Shown: positions 8,861 to 20,033 of the stretch, piece by piece | Position numbering within the stretch: position 1 is the first letter of the stretch | Layout: each line of letters begins with the position of its first letter | Assembly: GCF_008932295.1 (NCBI RefSeq) | Contig: NZ_WBWA01000017.1 | Coordinates: forward strand, 43,329 to 107,328 | From: Brucella tritici | GTDB taxonomy: Bacteria > Pseudomonadota > Alphaproteobacteria > Rhizobiales > Rhizobiaceae | Direction: 5' to 3' | DNA length: 64,000 nucleotides | Position numbers and translations under genes: made by a program | The notes under the pieces: generated by a model | What the model saw: the letters and a program-made list of their open reading frames with translations, nothing else | The model's database searches: none | Told to the model about the DNA's origin: nothing

Positions 8861-10251
8861 ATATGTAGTGCGTGGCCGAGAGCTTTCATGCTCGCCTCGG
8901 CAAATCCTTCGCTCAATGTCGGATGCGCATGGATCGTAGCGGCGATATCTTCCAGTCTTGCGCCCATCTCCACCGCCTGCGCAAAGGATGATGAGAGCTC
9001 CGATATGCCGACGCCGACAGCCTGAATGCCGAGGATGAGGTGATTATCCGCACGTGCAACGACGCGGATCATGCCGTCTTCGCGTTCGATGGTCATCGCC
9101 CGGCCATTGGCCTGAAACGGGAAAATACCGACCTGAATTTCATGGCCAGCCTTGCGGGCTTCATCCGGCGACTGCCCGACTGTGACGATTTCCGGATCGG
9201 TGAAGCAGACGGCGGGGATGCAGCGTTTGTCCCAAAGCTGATTGCCGCCTGCGATGATTTCCGCCACCATCTCGCCCTGTGCCATGGCACGATGCGCAAG
9301 CATGGGCTCACCGGTCACGTCGCCGATAGCATAGACACCGCGCATGGAGGTGCGGCAACGCTCGTCGATACGGATGAAACGTCCGTCCATATCGAGGCGG
9401 ATTTCACTGAGCCCCCAGCCATCGGTCTGTGGTTTGCGGCCCACGGTGACGAGTATCTTGTCAGCTTCAATGGTTTTCGTGGTTCCATCGGCGGTGAGAA
9501 CTTCCAGCCCCGTCTCATCCTTTGATAGTCCCTTGGCCGAAGTGCTGGTCAGGACTTCGACACCGAGCGCCTTCAGGCGTGCCATGACCGGACGCGTCAG
9601 TTCGGCATCATATTGCGGCAGGATGCGGTCCGTTGCTTCCACCACAGTAACCTTCGCACCAAGCTTGGCAAAGGCCGTGCCGATTTCCAGCCCGATATAG
9701 CCGCCACCGACAATGGCGAGCTTTTCCGGGATTTTTTCCAGCGACAGCGCTTCAGTGGACGAAATGACTTTTCCGCCAAATGGCAGCGCCTGAATTTCCA
9801 CCGGGACCGAACCGGTTGCGATCACGATGTTTTCTGCGTGGATCGTCTGGCGGCCTGTATCGGTTTCAACGAGAACGGTCTTCCCGTCGAGAAAGCGAGC
9901 CTGTCCATGGAACATGCGCACGCGCGACCGTTTCAGGAGGCCTGCCACGCCGCCATTGAGGCGGCTCACGATGCCGTCTTTCCATTCAAGCGTTCTGGCA
10001 AAATCGATGGCCGGATTTTCTGCCGAAATACCGAGCGCGCCCTTTGACGCGAAGACAGAAAGCCGGTGGAATTCATCGGCGGCATGGATCAGCGCCTTGG
10101 ACGGGATGCAGCCCACATTGAGGCAGGTACCACCCAGTCGTGTCTTTTCCACCAGCACCGTGTCAATGCCAAGCTGGCCTGCCCGGATGCCGCATACATA
10201 GCCGCCGGGGCCGCCGCCGATGATCAGGAGTTTACAGGAAATCTCACTCAT
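8857..10251 (-). CDS. lpdA: Dihydrolipoamide dehydrogenase, E3 of the branched-chain complex
   Basis: The 464-residue flavoprotein reoxidises dihydrolipoyl groups on E2 and reduces NAD+. It shows the N-terminal FAD fold ([12 protein letters not shown]), the redox disulfide Cys43/Cys48 in [13 protein letters not shown], a second NAD-binding fold ([12 protein letters not shown]), the FAD phrase AIGDV near residue 308, and the C-terminal HAHPTLSEG with the catalytic His443-Glu448 pair. It is the last gene of the bkd operon, four bases after the E2 stop, so it most likely serves this complex rather than pyruvate dehydrogenase. No terminator was seen; it meets surf1 head-on. Confidence 0.92.
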   Translation of the reverse strand: MSEISCKLLIIGGGPGGYVCGIRAGQLGIDTVLVEKTRLGGTCLNVGCIPSKALIHAADEFHRLSVFASKGALGISAENPAIDFARTLEWKDGIVSRLNGGVAGLLKRSRVRMFHGQARFLDGKTVLVETDTGRQTIHAENIVIATGSVPVEIQALPFGGKVISSTEALSLEKIPEKLAIVGGGYIGLEIGTAFAKLGAKVTVVEATDRILPQYDAELTRPVMARLKALGVEVLTSTSAKGLSKDETGLEVLTADGTTKTIEADKILVTVGRKPQTDGWGLSEIRLDMDGRFIRIDERCRTSMRGVYAIGDVTGEPMLAHRAMAQGEMVAEIIAGGNQLWDKRCIPAVCFTDPEIVTVGQSPDEARKAGHEIQVGIFPFQANGRAMTIEREDGMIRVVARADNHLILGIQAVGVGISELSSSFAQAVEMGARLEDIAATIHAHPTLSEGFAEASMKALGHALHI

Positions 10252-10255
10252 TCGA

Positions 10256-11572
10256 TCAGCCTTCTACAAAAATCATGGCGGGCGTCTCCAGAAGGCTTTT
10301 CAGCTTCTGCACGAAGACCGCTGCATCCCAGCCGTCGATCACGCGATGGTCGAAACTGCATGACAGGTTCATCATCTTGCGCGGCACGAACTGGGCGCCG
10401 TCCCACATCGGACGAACGGCCATCCTGTTGATGCCGACGATCGCGACTTCCGGGCGGTTGATAATCGGTGTCGTGGCGATTGCGCCAAGCGGTCCAAGCG
10501 ATGTGATGGTGATGGTGGAACCGGTCAGTTCTTCCCGCTTGGCTGTTCCGTTGCGCGCCGCGTCGGTAACACGCGATAATTCGGAAGCCGCCGCGAATAG
10601 GTTCATGCTTTCCGCATGGCGCACCACTGGCACAATCAGACCGTTCGGCGTCTGCGTGGCGATGCCAATATGCACACCGCCGAACTGGCGGATGATGTCG
10701 GCCTCGTCATCGAAATGCGCGTTGAGACCGGGCTGCTCCTTCACGGCTTTCACGATCGCGCGGATGATAAACGGCAACAGCGTGAGGCGCGGACGCCCCT
10801 CTTTCTGCTCCTGATTGAGCTTGGCGCGCAGTTCCTCAATCTGGCTGACGTCAACTTCCTCAACGATGGTGATATGCGGAATATGGCGCTTCGCCTCGGC
10901 CATGCGTTCGGCAATCTTGCGACGAAGGCCGATGACCTTGATCTCGTTGACCGAACTATCGGCTGCGTAACCGGACAGAGCCGGTGCTGCGCCTGTCTCC
11001 TGCTGGAAGAAGAGGTCGAGGTCTTCATGCGTGATACGCCCCGCCGGCCCCGTGCCGCGAACACGACGCAGGTCGACGCCTGCATCGCGGGCACGCAGTC
11101 TGACGGATGGCGTTGCCAGCGGCTTTTCGCCCTCACCACGTACTGGGCCAGCGCCGGTGAATGGTCGACCTGCACTCTCACGCTTCGGCGCAGCGGGCTT
11201 CGGAGGAACCGGCGTCTGCAACAGAACCGGTGTTTCAGGAGCTGGTGCTGGTTGCGGTTTGACCGCTTCTACAGCCGCTGGAGCCGGATTTCCCTCGGCT
11301 TTTTCGACGGGCTTTTCTTCCGTCGCGCCGCTCTCGATCTCCAGACGGACGAGTTCCGAACCGACGGCAATCTTCTCGCCGACTTCGCCATTGATGGCGA
11401 TGACCTTCCCGCCGCGTGATGATGGAATTTCCACCGTTGCCTTGTCGGTCATGACGGCAGCGAGAAGATCATCCTCGCGCACGACATCGCCGACCTTCAC
11501 ATGCCATTCGACAAGTTCGGCCTCGGCAACGCCTTCACCGACATCGGGGAGCTTGATTGTAAAATGTGCCAT
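10256..11572 (-). CDS. bkdB: E2 lipoamide acyltransferase of branched-chain 2-oxoacid dehydrogenase
   Basis: The 438-residue core subunit has one lipoyl domain (about 4-78, lipoylated Lys44 in [11 protein letters not shown]), a P/A-rich linker, a peripheral subunit-binding domain (about 154-190, [10 protein letters not shown]) and the acyltransferase domain ending in FDHRVIDG with catalytic His409 and Asp413. The single lipoyl domain and 2+2 E1 layout fit the branched-chain rather than the acetyl-transferring enzyme. It moves isobutyryl, isovaleryl or 2-methylbutyryl groups to CoA in valine, leucine and isoleucine breakdown. It lies between E1 beta (13-base gap) and lpdA (4-base gap). Confidence 0.92.
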   Translation of the reverse strand: MAHFTIKLPDVGEGVAEAELVEWHVKVGDVVREDDLLAAVMTDKATVEIPSSRGGKVIAINGEVGEKIAVGSELVRLEIESGATEEKPVEKAEGNPAPAAVEAVKPQPAPAPETPVLLQTPVPPKPAAPKRESAGRPFTGAGPVRGEGEKPLATPSVRLRARDAGVDLRRVRGTGPAGRITHEDLDLFFQQETGAAPALSGYAADSSVNEIKVIGLRRKIAERMAEAKRHIPHITIVEEVDVSQIEELRAKLNQEQKEGRPRLTLLPFIIRAIVKAVKEQPGLNAHFDDEADIIRQFGGVHIGIATQTPNGLIVPVVRHAESMNLFAAASELSRVTDAARNGTAKREELTGSTITITSLGPLGAIATTPIINRPEVAIVGINRMAVRPMWDGAQFVPRKMMNLSCSFDHRVIDGWDAAVFVQKLKSLLETPAMIFVEG

Positions 11573-11585
11573 TCTTCCCTCCCCC

Positions 11586-12599
11586 TCAGGCTTCCATGAT
11601 GGATGTTAGCGCGCGGCCCACCCGGTCCGGACCGGGGAAATAGGCCCATTCCTGCGCGTGCGGATAAGGCGTATCCCAACCGGTAACGCGGAGGATTGGC
11701 GCTTCCAGATGATAAAAGCAGTCGCGCTGGACGAGTGCGGCAAGTTCTGCGCCATAACCGCAGGTCAGCGTTGCTTCGTGCACGATAACGCAGCGCCCGG
11801 TCTTCTTCACAGACGCCATGATCGTGTCCGTATCGAGCGGGAGCAGTGTGCGAAGATCGATAATCTCCGCATCGACGCCGGTTTCTTCGGCGGCTGCAAG
11901 CGCCACATGGACCATGGTGCCATAGGCAAGCACCGTCACGTCGCTGCCCTCGCGGCGAATGGCAGCCTTGCCGAGCGGCACGGTATAATAGCCTTCCGGC
12001 ACATCCCCGAGATCGTGCTTCTTCCAGGACGTCACCGGACGGTCGTGGTGCCCGTCGAAAGGACCGTTATAAAGGCGCTTCGGTTCGAACATGATAACGG
12101 GATCAGGGTCTTCGATGGCCGCCAGCAGCAACCCCTTGGCATCGGCAGGTGTGGAAGGCATGACCGTCTTCAGGCCCGACACATGGGTGAAAAGCGCTTC
12201 CGGGCTCTGGCTGTGCGTCTGGCCACCATAGATACCGCCACCGGATGGCATACGGATCACGATGGGACAGGTGAATTCGCCCGCCGAGCGATAACGCAGG
12301 CGCGCCGCTTCGGAAACGATCTGGTCATAGGCCGGATAGACATAGTCCGCGAACTGCACTTCAATACAGGGGCGAAGGCCGTAAGCGGCCATACCGATGG
12401 CGGTGCCGACAATGCCCAATTCGCTGATCGGCGCGTCAAAGCAGCGTTCCTTGCCGTATTTCTTCTGGAGGCCAGCCGTACAGCGGAAAACACCGCCGAA
12501 ATAACCGACATCCTCACCAAACACGACCACCTTCTTGTCGCGTTCCATGGCGATATCGTGGGCGTTCTGGATCGCCTCGATCATGGTCATCTTGCTCAT
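11586..12599 (-). CDS. bkdA2: E1 beta subunit, branched-chain 2-oxoacid dehydrogenase
   Basis: The 337-residue protein is of transketolase-like type with the E1 beta signatures G-E-D-V-G-Y-F-G-G-V-F near the N-terminus, the pyrimidine-binding region with F-A-D-Y-V-Y-P-A, and R-M-P-S-G-G-G-I-Y-G-G. Together with E1 alpha it forms the thiamine diphosphate decarboxylase. The ATG follows GGAGGAAAT at good spacing. It is separated from bkdA1 by 103 bases that hold a degenerate repeat, the widest gap within this operon. Confidence 0.92.
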   Translation of the reverse strand: MSKMTMIEAIQNAHDIAMERDKKVVVFGEDVGYFGGVFRCTAGLQKKYGKERCFDAPISELGIVGTAIGMAAYGLRPCIEVQFADYVYPAYDQIVSEAARLRYRSAGEFTCPIVIRMPSGGGIYGGQTHSQSPEALFTHVSGLKTVMPSTPADAKGLLLAAIEDPDPVIMFEPKRLYNGPFDGHHDRPVTSWKKHDLGDVPEGYYTVPLGKAAIRREGSDVTVLAYGTMVHVALAAAEETGVDAEIIDLRTLLPLDTDTIMASVKKTGRCVIVHEATLTCGYGAELAALVQRDCFYHLEAPILRVTGWDTPYPHAQEWAYFPGPDRVGRALTSIMEA

Positions 12600-12639
12600 G
12601 AATTATTTCCTCCGCATTTCCGAACGGATCGAAGCAGGA

Positions 12640-12702
12640 TCAGAAACCAGTCCAGTGGACTGGTTCCCCTGCGTAGGCGCTTCACACTTTTCCTGGAAAT
12701 GC

Positions 12703-12704
<2 letters not shown>
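12640..12704. repeat. Degenerate interspersed repeat between bkdA1 and bkdA2
   Basis: On the minus strand it begins GAGCATTTCCAGGAAAAGTG, as in the 45205 copy, but the second half is replaced by a compact hairpin: AACCAGTCC (12645-12653) and GGACTGGTT (12657-12665) with a three-base loop. The bkdA1 stop TGA (12703-12705) overlaps its outer end. Confidence 0.78.
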
Positions 12705-14238
<1,534 letters not shown>

Positions 14239-14312
14239 TTATTTCCGTGATTTAAATGGGATTTTAAGTGGAATGTTTTGCCATCATATACCGCAATAAT
14301 ATTGCTTTTGAT

Positions 14313-14341
14313 TGACGGAAACGTCAGTACCTATTGGTACT
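14313..14341. promoter_or_regulatory. Two adjacent inverted repeats upstream of bkdA1
   Basis: TGACG-GAAA-CGTCA at 14313-14326 abuts AGTACC-TATT-GGTACT at 14326-14341. Both have four-base centres. They lie about 390 bases upstream of bkdA1, in the AT-rich part of the gap, and could be regulator sites. The function is inferred only. Confidence 0.35.
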
Positions 14342-14454
14342 CTTTCGACTGTTTTGAACGTTGTTTTCGTTTCTTACAAATTTAGCATGAGGCGTTTTGT
14401 CCATATGTCCCGGCGTGAATTACGTCCATCGGACGATGCCGATTCTCCAAAAAG

Positions 14455-14483
14455 AAAAGCCGCACCCTGGGGGTACGGCTTTT
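14455..14483 (-). terminator. Terminator of the sugar ABC transporter operon
   Basis: AAAAGCCG (14455-14462) pairs with CGGCTTTT (14476-14483), and the inner pairs A-C-C-C/G-G-G-T close a three-base loop. Read on the minus strand it ends in a T-rich tract, 37 bases after the ATPase stop. Confidence 0.82.
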
Positions 14484-14519
14484 GGATAGAGTCTGGCAGG
14501 AAGCTGCGAAATGGCTGTT

Positions 14520-15521
14520 TCAGCGGATGGCTTTGCCGTTCGCATCGAACCGATGCACCTTGCCCTCATCCGGCGTAATGAAGATCACATCGTCTTCATT
14601 GTAGTGGTGTTCGCCGAAGAGCCGCACCGTAATCAGGCCTGCAGCTTCGGTTTCGACGTAAAGGATCGTATCGGCGCCGAGATGTTCGGCGTGGATGACC
14701 TTGCCTTTCCATTTGCCGCTGTCGCGGCTGACGGAAATGTGTTCGGGGCGGATGCCGACCGTCTTTGCTCCAGTGTCGCCAACACGGGTGCCGTCCACGA
14801 AATTCATCTGCGGCGAGCCGATAAAGCTCGCGACAAAGAGATTGTCCGGCCTGTTATAGAGTTCCATCGGCGAGCCGATCTGCTCGATGCGACCGGCATT
14901 GAGGACAACGATGCGGTCTGCGAGCGTCATCGCCTCGACCTGATCGTGCGTGACATAGATCATCGTCGCCTTGAGCTCGCGGTGCAGCTTGGCGATTTCG
15001 AGCCGGGTCTGAACGCGAAGCGCAGCGTCGAGGTTGGACAGCGGTTCATCGAACAGGAACAGTTCCGGTTCGCGTACCAGTGCACGACCGATGGCGACGC
15101 GCTGGCGCTGGCCACCCGACATTTCAGCCGGACGGCGACCCAGATAAGGGTCCAGTGCCAGCATTGCCGAAGCCTTGGAAACGCGCGTTTCAATTTCGGC
15201 CTTCGGCGTACCTGCCTGCTTGAGGCCAAGCCCCATATTGTCCTTGACCGTCAGGTGCGGATAAAGCGCATAGGACTGGAACACCATCGCGATGCCGCGC
15301 TTGGACGGCGGCGTGACGGTTACATCCTCGCCATTGATGAGCACCTGACCGGAAGAGACGTCTTCCAGACCGGCAATGGAACGCAGCAGCGTTGACTTGC
15401 CGCAACCGGAAGGTCCGACGAAGATAATGAACTCGCCGTCCTGCACTTCAAGATTGATATCCTGCAGAACGTCCTGGGCGCCATAGCGCTTGTGTACCGA
15501 TTTGAGTAGCAGCGATCCCAC
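14520..15521 (-). CDS. Sugar ABC transporter ATPase, UgpC/MsmK type
   Basis: The 333-residue ATPase has Walker [10 protein letters not shown] at residues 36-44, LSGG-type signature MSGGQRQR, Walker [12 protein letters not shown], and the C-terminal TOBE extension typical of CUT1 importers. Start GTG at 15521 is chosen because AAGGGA lies eight bases upstream. The frame stays open to 15614, but that stretch is the translated repeat at 15536-15642. It is the last gene of the operon with two MalF/MalG-type permeases, a binding protein and a dehydrogenase. A clear terminator follows. Confidence 0.88.
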   Translation of the reverse strand: MGSLLLKSVHKRYGAQDVLQDINLEVQDGEFIIFVGPSGCGKSTLLRSIAGLEDVSSGQVLINGEDVTVTPPSKRGIAMVFQSYALYPHLTVKDNMGLGLKQAGTPKAEIETRVSKASAMLALDPYLGRRPAEMSGGQRQRVAIGRALVREPELFLFDEPLSNLDAALRVQTRLEIAKLHRELKATMIYVTHDQVEAMTLADRIVVLNAGRIEQIGSPMELYNRPDNLFVASFIGSPQMNFVDGTRVGDTGAKTVGIRPEHISVSRDSGKWKGKVIHAEHLGADTILYVETEAAGLITVRLFGEHHYNEDDVIFITPDEGKVHRFDANGKAIR

Positions 15522-15535
15522 GTAACAAATTCCCT

Positions 15536-15642
15536 TAGAGCATTTCCGAGCCAAAAGTGCGAAGCAGTTTTGCGTAAGATAATGCGTGAAAACAAAGAGA
15601 TAGAGCGGTTCCACGATTCCGTTTTAACTGGAACCGCTCTAA
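15536..15642. repeat. Interspersed palindromic repeat, ~107 bp
   Basis: It begins TAGAGCATTTCCGAGCCAAA and ends in AACCGCTCTAAA. The right arm TAGAGCGGTTCC / GGAACCGCTCTA forms a clean inverted repeat, and the left arm is looser. It lies between the dehydrogenase stop (15654) and the ATPase start (15521), inside the operon. Confidence 0.9.
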
Positions 15643-15653
15643 ATCCTACCGGC

Positions 15654-16724
15654 TTACAGTTTGACAGGCTGGCCCGAGCGCACGCTTTCATCCGCCGCAA
15701 GGCAGATGCGCAGCGATTGCAGCGCGTCATCCATATGTCGGTTGAGATCGATATCTTCAGCTATGGCCTTCAGCATGTAAGCCTGCTCGCGTTCACACAA
15801 TTCCTGATGTCCGGGTTCATCGGCCATCGAGAGGTCCGTATCTGGCTGTAGGAACTTGCCGTCCGCCCCGCGCTCTGCGCGATGAACGCGGATTGTCGAG
15901 GTCTTGGTGTGCGCGTCCACATCGTCGGACTTGGTCACGGCCTCGTTCATGACAATGGAGACGCAGCCATTCGGCGAGATGACATCCTTCACGAAGAAGG
16001 CCGTTTCCGACATCATCGGTCCCCAGCCTGCTTCGTACCAGCCGACCGTGCAGTCATCGAACAACACCTGAAGATGGCCGTAATTATACATATCCGGCTT
16101 GATCTCGTCGGAAAGGCGCAAGCCCATGCCGCGGACTTCCACCGGCTTGGCGTCGGTGATCTGGCACATGACATCCACATAATGCACGCCGCAATCGACG
16201 ATAGGCGACGTGGTGTTCATCAGGTTCTTGTGCGTTTCCCAAGTTGGACCGCTGGATTGCTGGTTTAGGTTCATACGGAAAACATAAGGTCCACCGAGCT
16301 GGCGCGCTTCGGAAATAAGTCGCATCCATGACGGATGATGGCGCAGGATATAACCGATCACGAGCTTGCGGCCGTTGGCGCGTGCGCAATCGATCACACG
16401 GCGCGCATCCTCAACCGTCGTTGCCAGCGGCTTTTCCACGAACACATGCGCGCCCTGCTCAAGCGCTGCGACTGCATAATCCGCATGACTTTCCGAATAG
16501 GTGGCGACACAGGCGAGATCGGGCTTCAGTTCCTTCAACGCTTCATGGAATGAAGGGTGGATTTCATAGCCTGCCAGTTCATCCGGAACGGCAACCTTGG
16601 TGCGATTGACAAGGCCAATGACCTCGAAGCCCGGATTGCGATGATAGGCGAGCGCATGGCTGCGGCCCATATTGCCGAGACCGGCGGAAAGAACACGAAC
16701 AGGATTTTGCATTGCAGAACTCAT
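15654..16724 (-). CDS. Gfo/Idh/MocA-family NAD(P)-dependent dehydrogenase
   Basis: The 356-residue protein has a Rossmann N-terminal domain (GLGNMGRSHALAYH at about 15-28) and the family motif EKPLATT near residue 97, followed by the alpha/beta C-terminal domain with D-C-G-V-H-Y-V-D. Family members oxidise or epimerise sugars, inositols and related polyols. Overlap with the upstream permease stop (ATGA at 16721-16724) shows co-translation, so it probably acts on the imported sugar or its derivative. The substrate is unknown. An alternative start is the methionine at residue 5. Confidence 0.85.
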   Translation of the reverse strand: MSSAMQNPVRVLSAGLGNMGRSHALAYHRNPGFEVIGLVNRTKVAVPDELAGYEIHPSFHEALKELKPDLACVATYSESHADYAVAALEQGAHVFVEKPLATTVEDARRVIDCARANGRKLVIGYILRHHPSWMRLISEARQLGGPYVFRMNLNQQSSGPTWETHKNLMNTTSPIVDCGVHYVDVMCQITDAKPVEVRGMGLRLSDEIKPDMYNYGHLQVLFDDCTVGWYEAGWGPMMSETAFFVKDVISPNGCVSIVMNEAVTKSDDVDAHTKTSTIRVHRAERGADGKFLQPDTDLSMADEPGHQELCEREQAYMLKAIAEDIDLNRHMDDALQSLRICLAADESVRSGQPVKL

Positions 16725-17560
16725 TTTACAGCCCCCGCGGTGATGCCGCGGATCAGCTGCCGCGAGAAGATGACATAAAGGACGAGGATCGGGAACATCG
16801 CCAGCGAAAGGGCCGACAGAACGGCATTCCAGTTGGTGACGAACTGACCGATGAACAGCTGTGAACCGAGCGTCACCGTCTTGGTGGCTTCACTTGGCGC
16901 AAGGATCAGCGGGAACCAGAGATCGTTCCAGATCGGGATCATGGTGAAGACGGCTACAGTAGCCATGGCAGGCCGGATCAGCGGCAACACCAGCTTGAAG
17001 AAGATCGCATATTCCGACATGCCGTCTATTCGCCCGGCATTTTTCAAATCATCGGACACGGTTCGCATGAACTCCGACAGGATGAAGATCGCAAGCGGCA
17101 GGCCCTGCGCGGTATAAACGAGGATCAGCGCCGTCAGCGTGTTGACCAGACCGACGGCCACCATGCCTTGCAGCAGCGCAACCGTGCCGAGCCGGATCGG
17201 GATCATGATGCCGATGGCGAGATAAAGGCCCATCAGCGTATTGCCCTTGAAGCGGTATTCGGCGAGCGCAAAGGCTGCCATCGCACCAAACAGGATCACA
17301 AGGAAGATGCTCACTACCGTCACGATGGCACTGTTCTGAAAGTAAGTCAGGAAGGAGCCCTGCTTCAGAACCGTTTCATAACCGATGAGGCTGAAGCTTT
17401 CCGGCGTCGGAAACTGCAACGGTGTGCGGAAAATCGCATTGCGGTCCTTGAACGAGTTGATCAGCGTCAGTGCCACAGGAAACACGGCAATCAGCATGTA
17501 AAAGATCAGGGCCGCATGGACGAAAGTGGTGCGAATGGGCGATGTACGTGCTTTCGACAT
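16721..17560 (-). CDS. Sugar ABC transporter permease, MalG type
   Basis: The 279-residue inner membrane protein has six predicted helices and the EAA loop (D-G-M-S-E-Y-A-I-F-F-K-L-V-L-P) that docks to the ATPase. It ends with the short hydrophilic tail usual for MalG homologues. It follows the MalF-type gene after 11 bases and overlaps the dehydrogenase start by four. Confidence 0.9.
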   Translation of the reverse strand: MSKARTSPIRTTFVHAALIFYMLIAVFPVALTLINSFKDRNAIFRTPLQFPTPESFSLIGYETVLKQGSFLTYFQNSAIVTVVSIFLVILFGAMAAFALAEYRFKGNTLMGLYLAIGIMIPIRLGTVALLQGMVAVGLVNTLTALILVYTAQGLPLAIFILSEFMRTVSDDLKNAGRIDGMSEYAIFFKLVLPLIRPAMATVAVFTMIPIWNDLWFPLILAPSEATKTVTLGSQLFIGQFVTNWNAVLSALSLAMFPILVLYVIFSRQLIRGITAGAVK

Positions 17561-17571
17561 GGTCTCGTCCT

Positions 17572-18516
17572 TCAGAACTGATAGCGGCGCATGCGGCGCT
17601 GGATGCCGAACAGATAGAGCGACACACCTGCCAGAATGATGAGGAACATCACGGCGGCGATGGTTGCGCCCATGGACGGATTGCCAAGCTGGAGCTGGAA
17701 GCCGAAGAAAGTGCGATAAAGGAACGTGCCCAGAATATCAGTCGATTTGTCCGGACCGGCCAGAGCGCCCTGCATCGAATAGACCAGGTCAAACGCATTG
17801 AAGTTGGCAACGAAGGTCATCACCGAGATCAGGCCGATGGATGGCAGGATCAGCGGCAGCTTGATCTTGAAGAACTGGCTCCAGCCGGTAATGCCGTCAC
17901 ATTCGGCCGCTTCGATGATTTCATCGGGAATGTTCAGAAGGGCTGCATAGATGAGCATCATCGGAATGCCAACGAACTGCCAGACCGAGACGAGCGACAC
18001 GGTGACAAGGGCGGTATCCGCCTTGCCAAGCCACGGGCCGAACAGCCATTTGAGACCGACAAGGTCCATCATCCACGGTGCTACGCCCCAGATCGGCGAC
18101 AGGATCAGTTTCCAGATGAAGCCGACAATCACGAAGGACAGTAGTGTGGGAAGGAAGATCGCCGTGCGATAAAAGGCAGCAAAACGCAGCTTCGGCAGTG
18201 ACAGCATGGCTGCCAGCAAAATGCCGATCGGGTTTTGAACAAGCATGTGAATGCAAAAGAATATAACGTTGTTTTTCAACGCATTCCAGAAATCGCGCGA
18301 CCAGTTCGGATCACCGAAAAGCGCCTGGAAATTCGCGAACCCCACAAAAGCGCGCTGTCCGTCGACGACATTGAAGAATGCCTGCCGAAGGGTCTCGATC
18401 AATGGCAGCACCATAACCGCCGTATAGATCAGGATACAGGGCAGAAGAAATACAAGTATATGCCAACGCCGCGGGCGCTTGTGCACAATACCTGTCATGT
18501 CGGCAGATTGGCTCAT
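17572..18516 (-). CDS. Sugar ABC transporter permease, MalF type
   Basis: The 314-residue protein has six helices; the first, about 21-42, contains I-L-V-F-L-L-P-C-I-L-I-Y-T. The EAA motif E-A-A-E-C-D-G-I-T-G-W-S-Q-F-F-K-I-K-L-P is near residue 200. It forms the channel with the MalG-type partner. A 257-base gap containing a repeat remnant and a hairpin separates it from the binding protein gene upstream. Confidence 0.9.
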   Translation of the reverse strand: MSQSADMTGIVHKRPRRWHILVFLLPCILIYTAVMVLPLIETLRQAFFNVVDGQRAFVGFANFQALFGDPNWSRDFWNALKNNVIFFCIHMLVQNPIGILLAAMLSLPKLRFAAFYRTAIFLPTLLSFVIVGFIWKLILSPIWGVAPWMMDLVGLKWLFGPWLGKADTALVTVSLVSVWQFVGIPMMLIYAALLNIPDEIIEAAECDGITGWSQFFKIKLPLILPSIGLISVMTFVANFNAFDLVYSMQGALAGPDKSTDILGTFLYRTFFGFQLQLGNPSMGATIAAVMFLIILAGVSLYLFGIQRRMRRYQF

Positions 18517-18534
18517 ATAGGCATTCGCTCTTCA

Positions 18535-18587
18535 AGAGCATTTCCAGCAAAGGTATCAACCGCTTGCGTTCGGAAATGCGTAAAACC
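18535..18587. repeat. Partial, degenerate interspersed repeat
   Basis: It starts AGAGCATTTCCAGCAAA and includes AAATGCGTAAAAC, as in the left halves of the 15536 and 45205 copies; the right arm is missing. It lies 19 bases upstream of the MalF-type permease start. Confidence 0.6.
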
Positions 18588-18725
18588 GATGGTTAGCAGT
18601 TCTCACTCACGAGAATGCGTGCAAGTCGGAAATCCTGTTTCCCGTCTCTGCCCGCGCGCGTCACTTTTAAACTGACACGGAATACACCGATTGCAAAACA
18701 GCATGTCGATGCGACAGACGAAAAG

Positions 18726-18761
18726 ATATGGGCGGCGCGCCCCCGCGATCGCCGCCCATAT
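18726..18761 (-). terminator. Hairpin after the sugar-binding protein gene
   Basis: There is a perfect 12-bp stem, 18726-18737 with 18750-18761 (ATATGGGCGGCG/CGCCGCCCATAT), starting 12 bases past the binding protein stop. Only a short T run follows on the minus strand, so I expect partial termination or 3'-end protection rather than full stop. Confidence 0.7.
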
Positions 18762-18773
18762 TGTCCCGCGTTT

Positions 18774-20033
18774 TTACTTCGCAGGCTTGTACCAGCTATC
18801 GAGGCCTTCCTGCAGCTTCTTCGCGGCATCTTCCGGCGTCACGGTGCCGTTGATGACGTTGGCCGACTGAACCCAGGTTTCATTTTCGAGGTTCGGCGTG
18901 CCACGCGAGAGGATCTGGTAGGTCGAACGAATGGTCGGCTTGCACTTTTCGCGCCAGGAAACGAATTCCTGCGCCAGCGGATCGCTCATCTTCACAGCCG
19001 TCGAGTTCAGGCTGAAGAAGCCCGGCAGCGCATTGGCGTAAATTTCAGCGAATTCAGGCGAAGACACCCAGTTCAGGAAAACCTTTGCCTGTTCTGCGTG
19101 CTTGCTCGAAGCATTGAGGCCAAGACCGATATCGTTGTGGTCGGAGATGTAGCAGGTATCGCCTGCATTCTTGACCGGCGGCGGGAAGGCACCCATTTTG
19201 AACTGTGCCTGCGTGTTGAACAGGCCGATTTCCCACGAGCCAGCCGGATAGATGGCGGCGCGGCCAAGCGTGAACAGGTTCTGGCTGTCCGGATAGGTCT
19301 GTGCTTCGAAACCGTCGCCCAGATAATCCTTCCACTTGGCGAGAACCTTGAACGGCTCAACCCACTGCGGATCGGTGAGCTTTTCGGTGCCTGCGATCAG
19401 AGCCTTGCGGCCTTCTTCGCCCTTCCAGTAGGTCGGCCCGATATTCTGGTAGCCCATGGTCGCGGCTTCCCACATATCCTTCGTGCCCATGGCCATCGGG
19501 ATGTAGTTGCCGTCAGCCTTGATCTTCTCCAGAACGTCGAAGAATTCGGCTTCGGTGGCCGGAACCTTGAGGCCAAGCTTGTCGAAGGCTTCCTGATTGT
19601 AGATGAAGCCGTGAATGACCGAAGCCATCGGTACGCAGAAGGTCTTCGAGCCGTCGTCGGTGGTCCAGGCGGACTTCGCGACGTCGGAGAAGTTCTTCAT
19701 ACCTTCGAGGTCGGTAAGATCGGACAGTTTGCCCTTGTTGAACAGCTCCAGCGAGGTGTCGAACGGACGGCAGGAAATCAGGTCGCCGCCTGAACCGGCG
19801 TCGAGCTTGGCATTGAGGGCCGCGTTGTATTCGGTCGGCGCGCTCGGTGCGAAATTGATCTTGATGCCAGGATTCTTGGCTTCAAAAGCCGGAATGATCT
19901 TTTCCTGCCAGATTTGCAGATCGTCGTTACGCCAGCTTTCAACCGTCAGCGTGACGTCTTCGGCAAGCGCAACCGATCCCGACGCCAGAAGCGTGGAACC
20001 CAGCAGCATGAGTTTCAACGTATTACGAACCAT
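18774..20033 (-). CDS. Extracellular sugar-binding protein, CUT1 family
   Basis: The 419-residue precursor starts at ATG 20033, preceded by GGAGAAGG, and carries a clear signal peptide (residues 1-24, ending S-V-A-L-A before E-D-V). The mature protein has the family-1 binding-protein pattern, including the A-A-I-Y-P-A-G-S-W-E segment. It captures a sugar in the periplasm for the MalF/MalG/ATPase importer. It is the first gene of its operon, divergent from the kinase gene. A NagK-like kinase and a HutC-type regulator next door suggest an amino sugar, but the ligand is not shown by sequence. Confidence 0.88.
   Translation of the reverse strand: MVRNTLKLMLLGSTLLASGSVALAEDVTLTVESWRNDDLQIWQEKIIPAFEAKNPGIKINFAPSAPTEYNAALNAKLDAGSGGDLISCRPFDTSLELFNKGKLSDLTDLEGMKNFSDVAKSAWTTDDGSKTFCVPMASVIHGFIYNQEAFDKLGLKVPATEAEFFDVLEKIKADGNYIPMAMGTKDMWEAATMGYQNIGPTYWKGEEGRKALIAGTEKLTDPQWVEPFKVLAKWKDYLGDGFEAQTYPDSQNLFTLGRAAIYPAGSWEIGLFNTQAQFKMGAFPPPVKNAGDTCYISDHNDIGLGLNASSKHAEQAKVFLNWVSSPEFAEIYANALPGFFSLNSTAVKMSDPLAQEFVSWREKCKPTIRSTYQILSRGTPNLENETWVQSANVINGTVTPEDAAKKLQEGLDSWYKPAK

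Noticed and set aside
18615..19793. 392-codon plus-strand frame opposite the sugar-binding protein
   Set aside because: It is a shadow of the binding protein gene, which has a signal peptide and family motifs.
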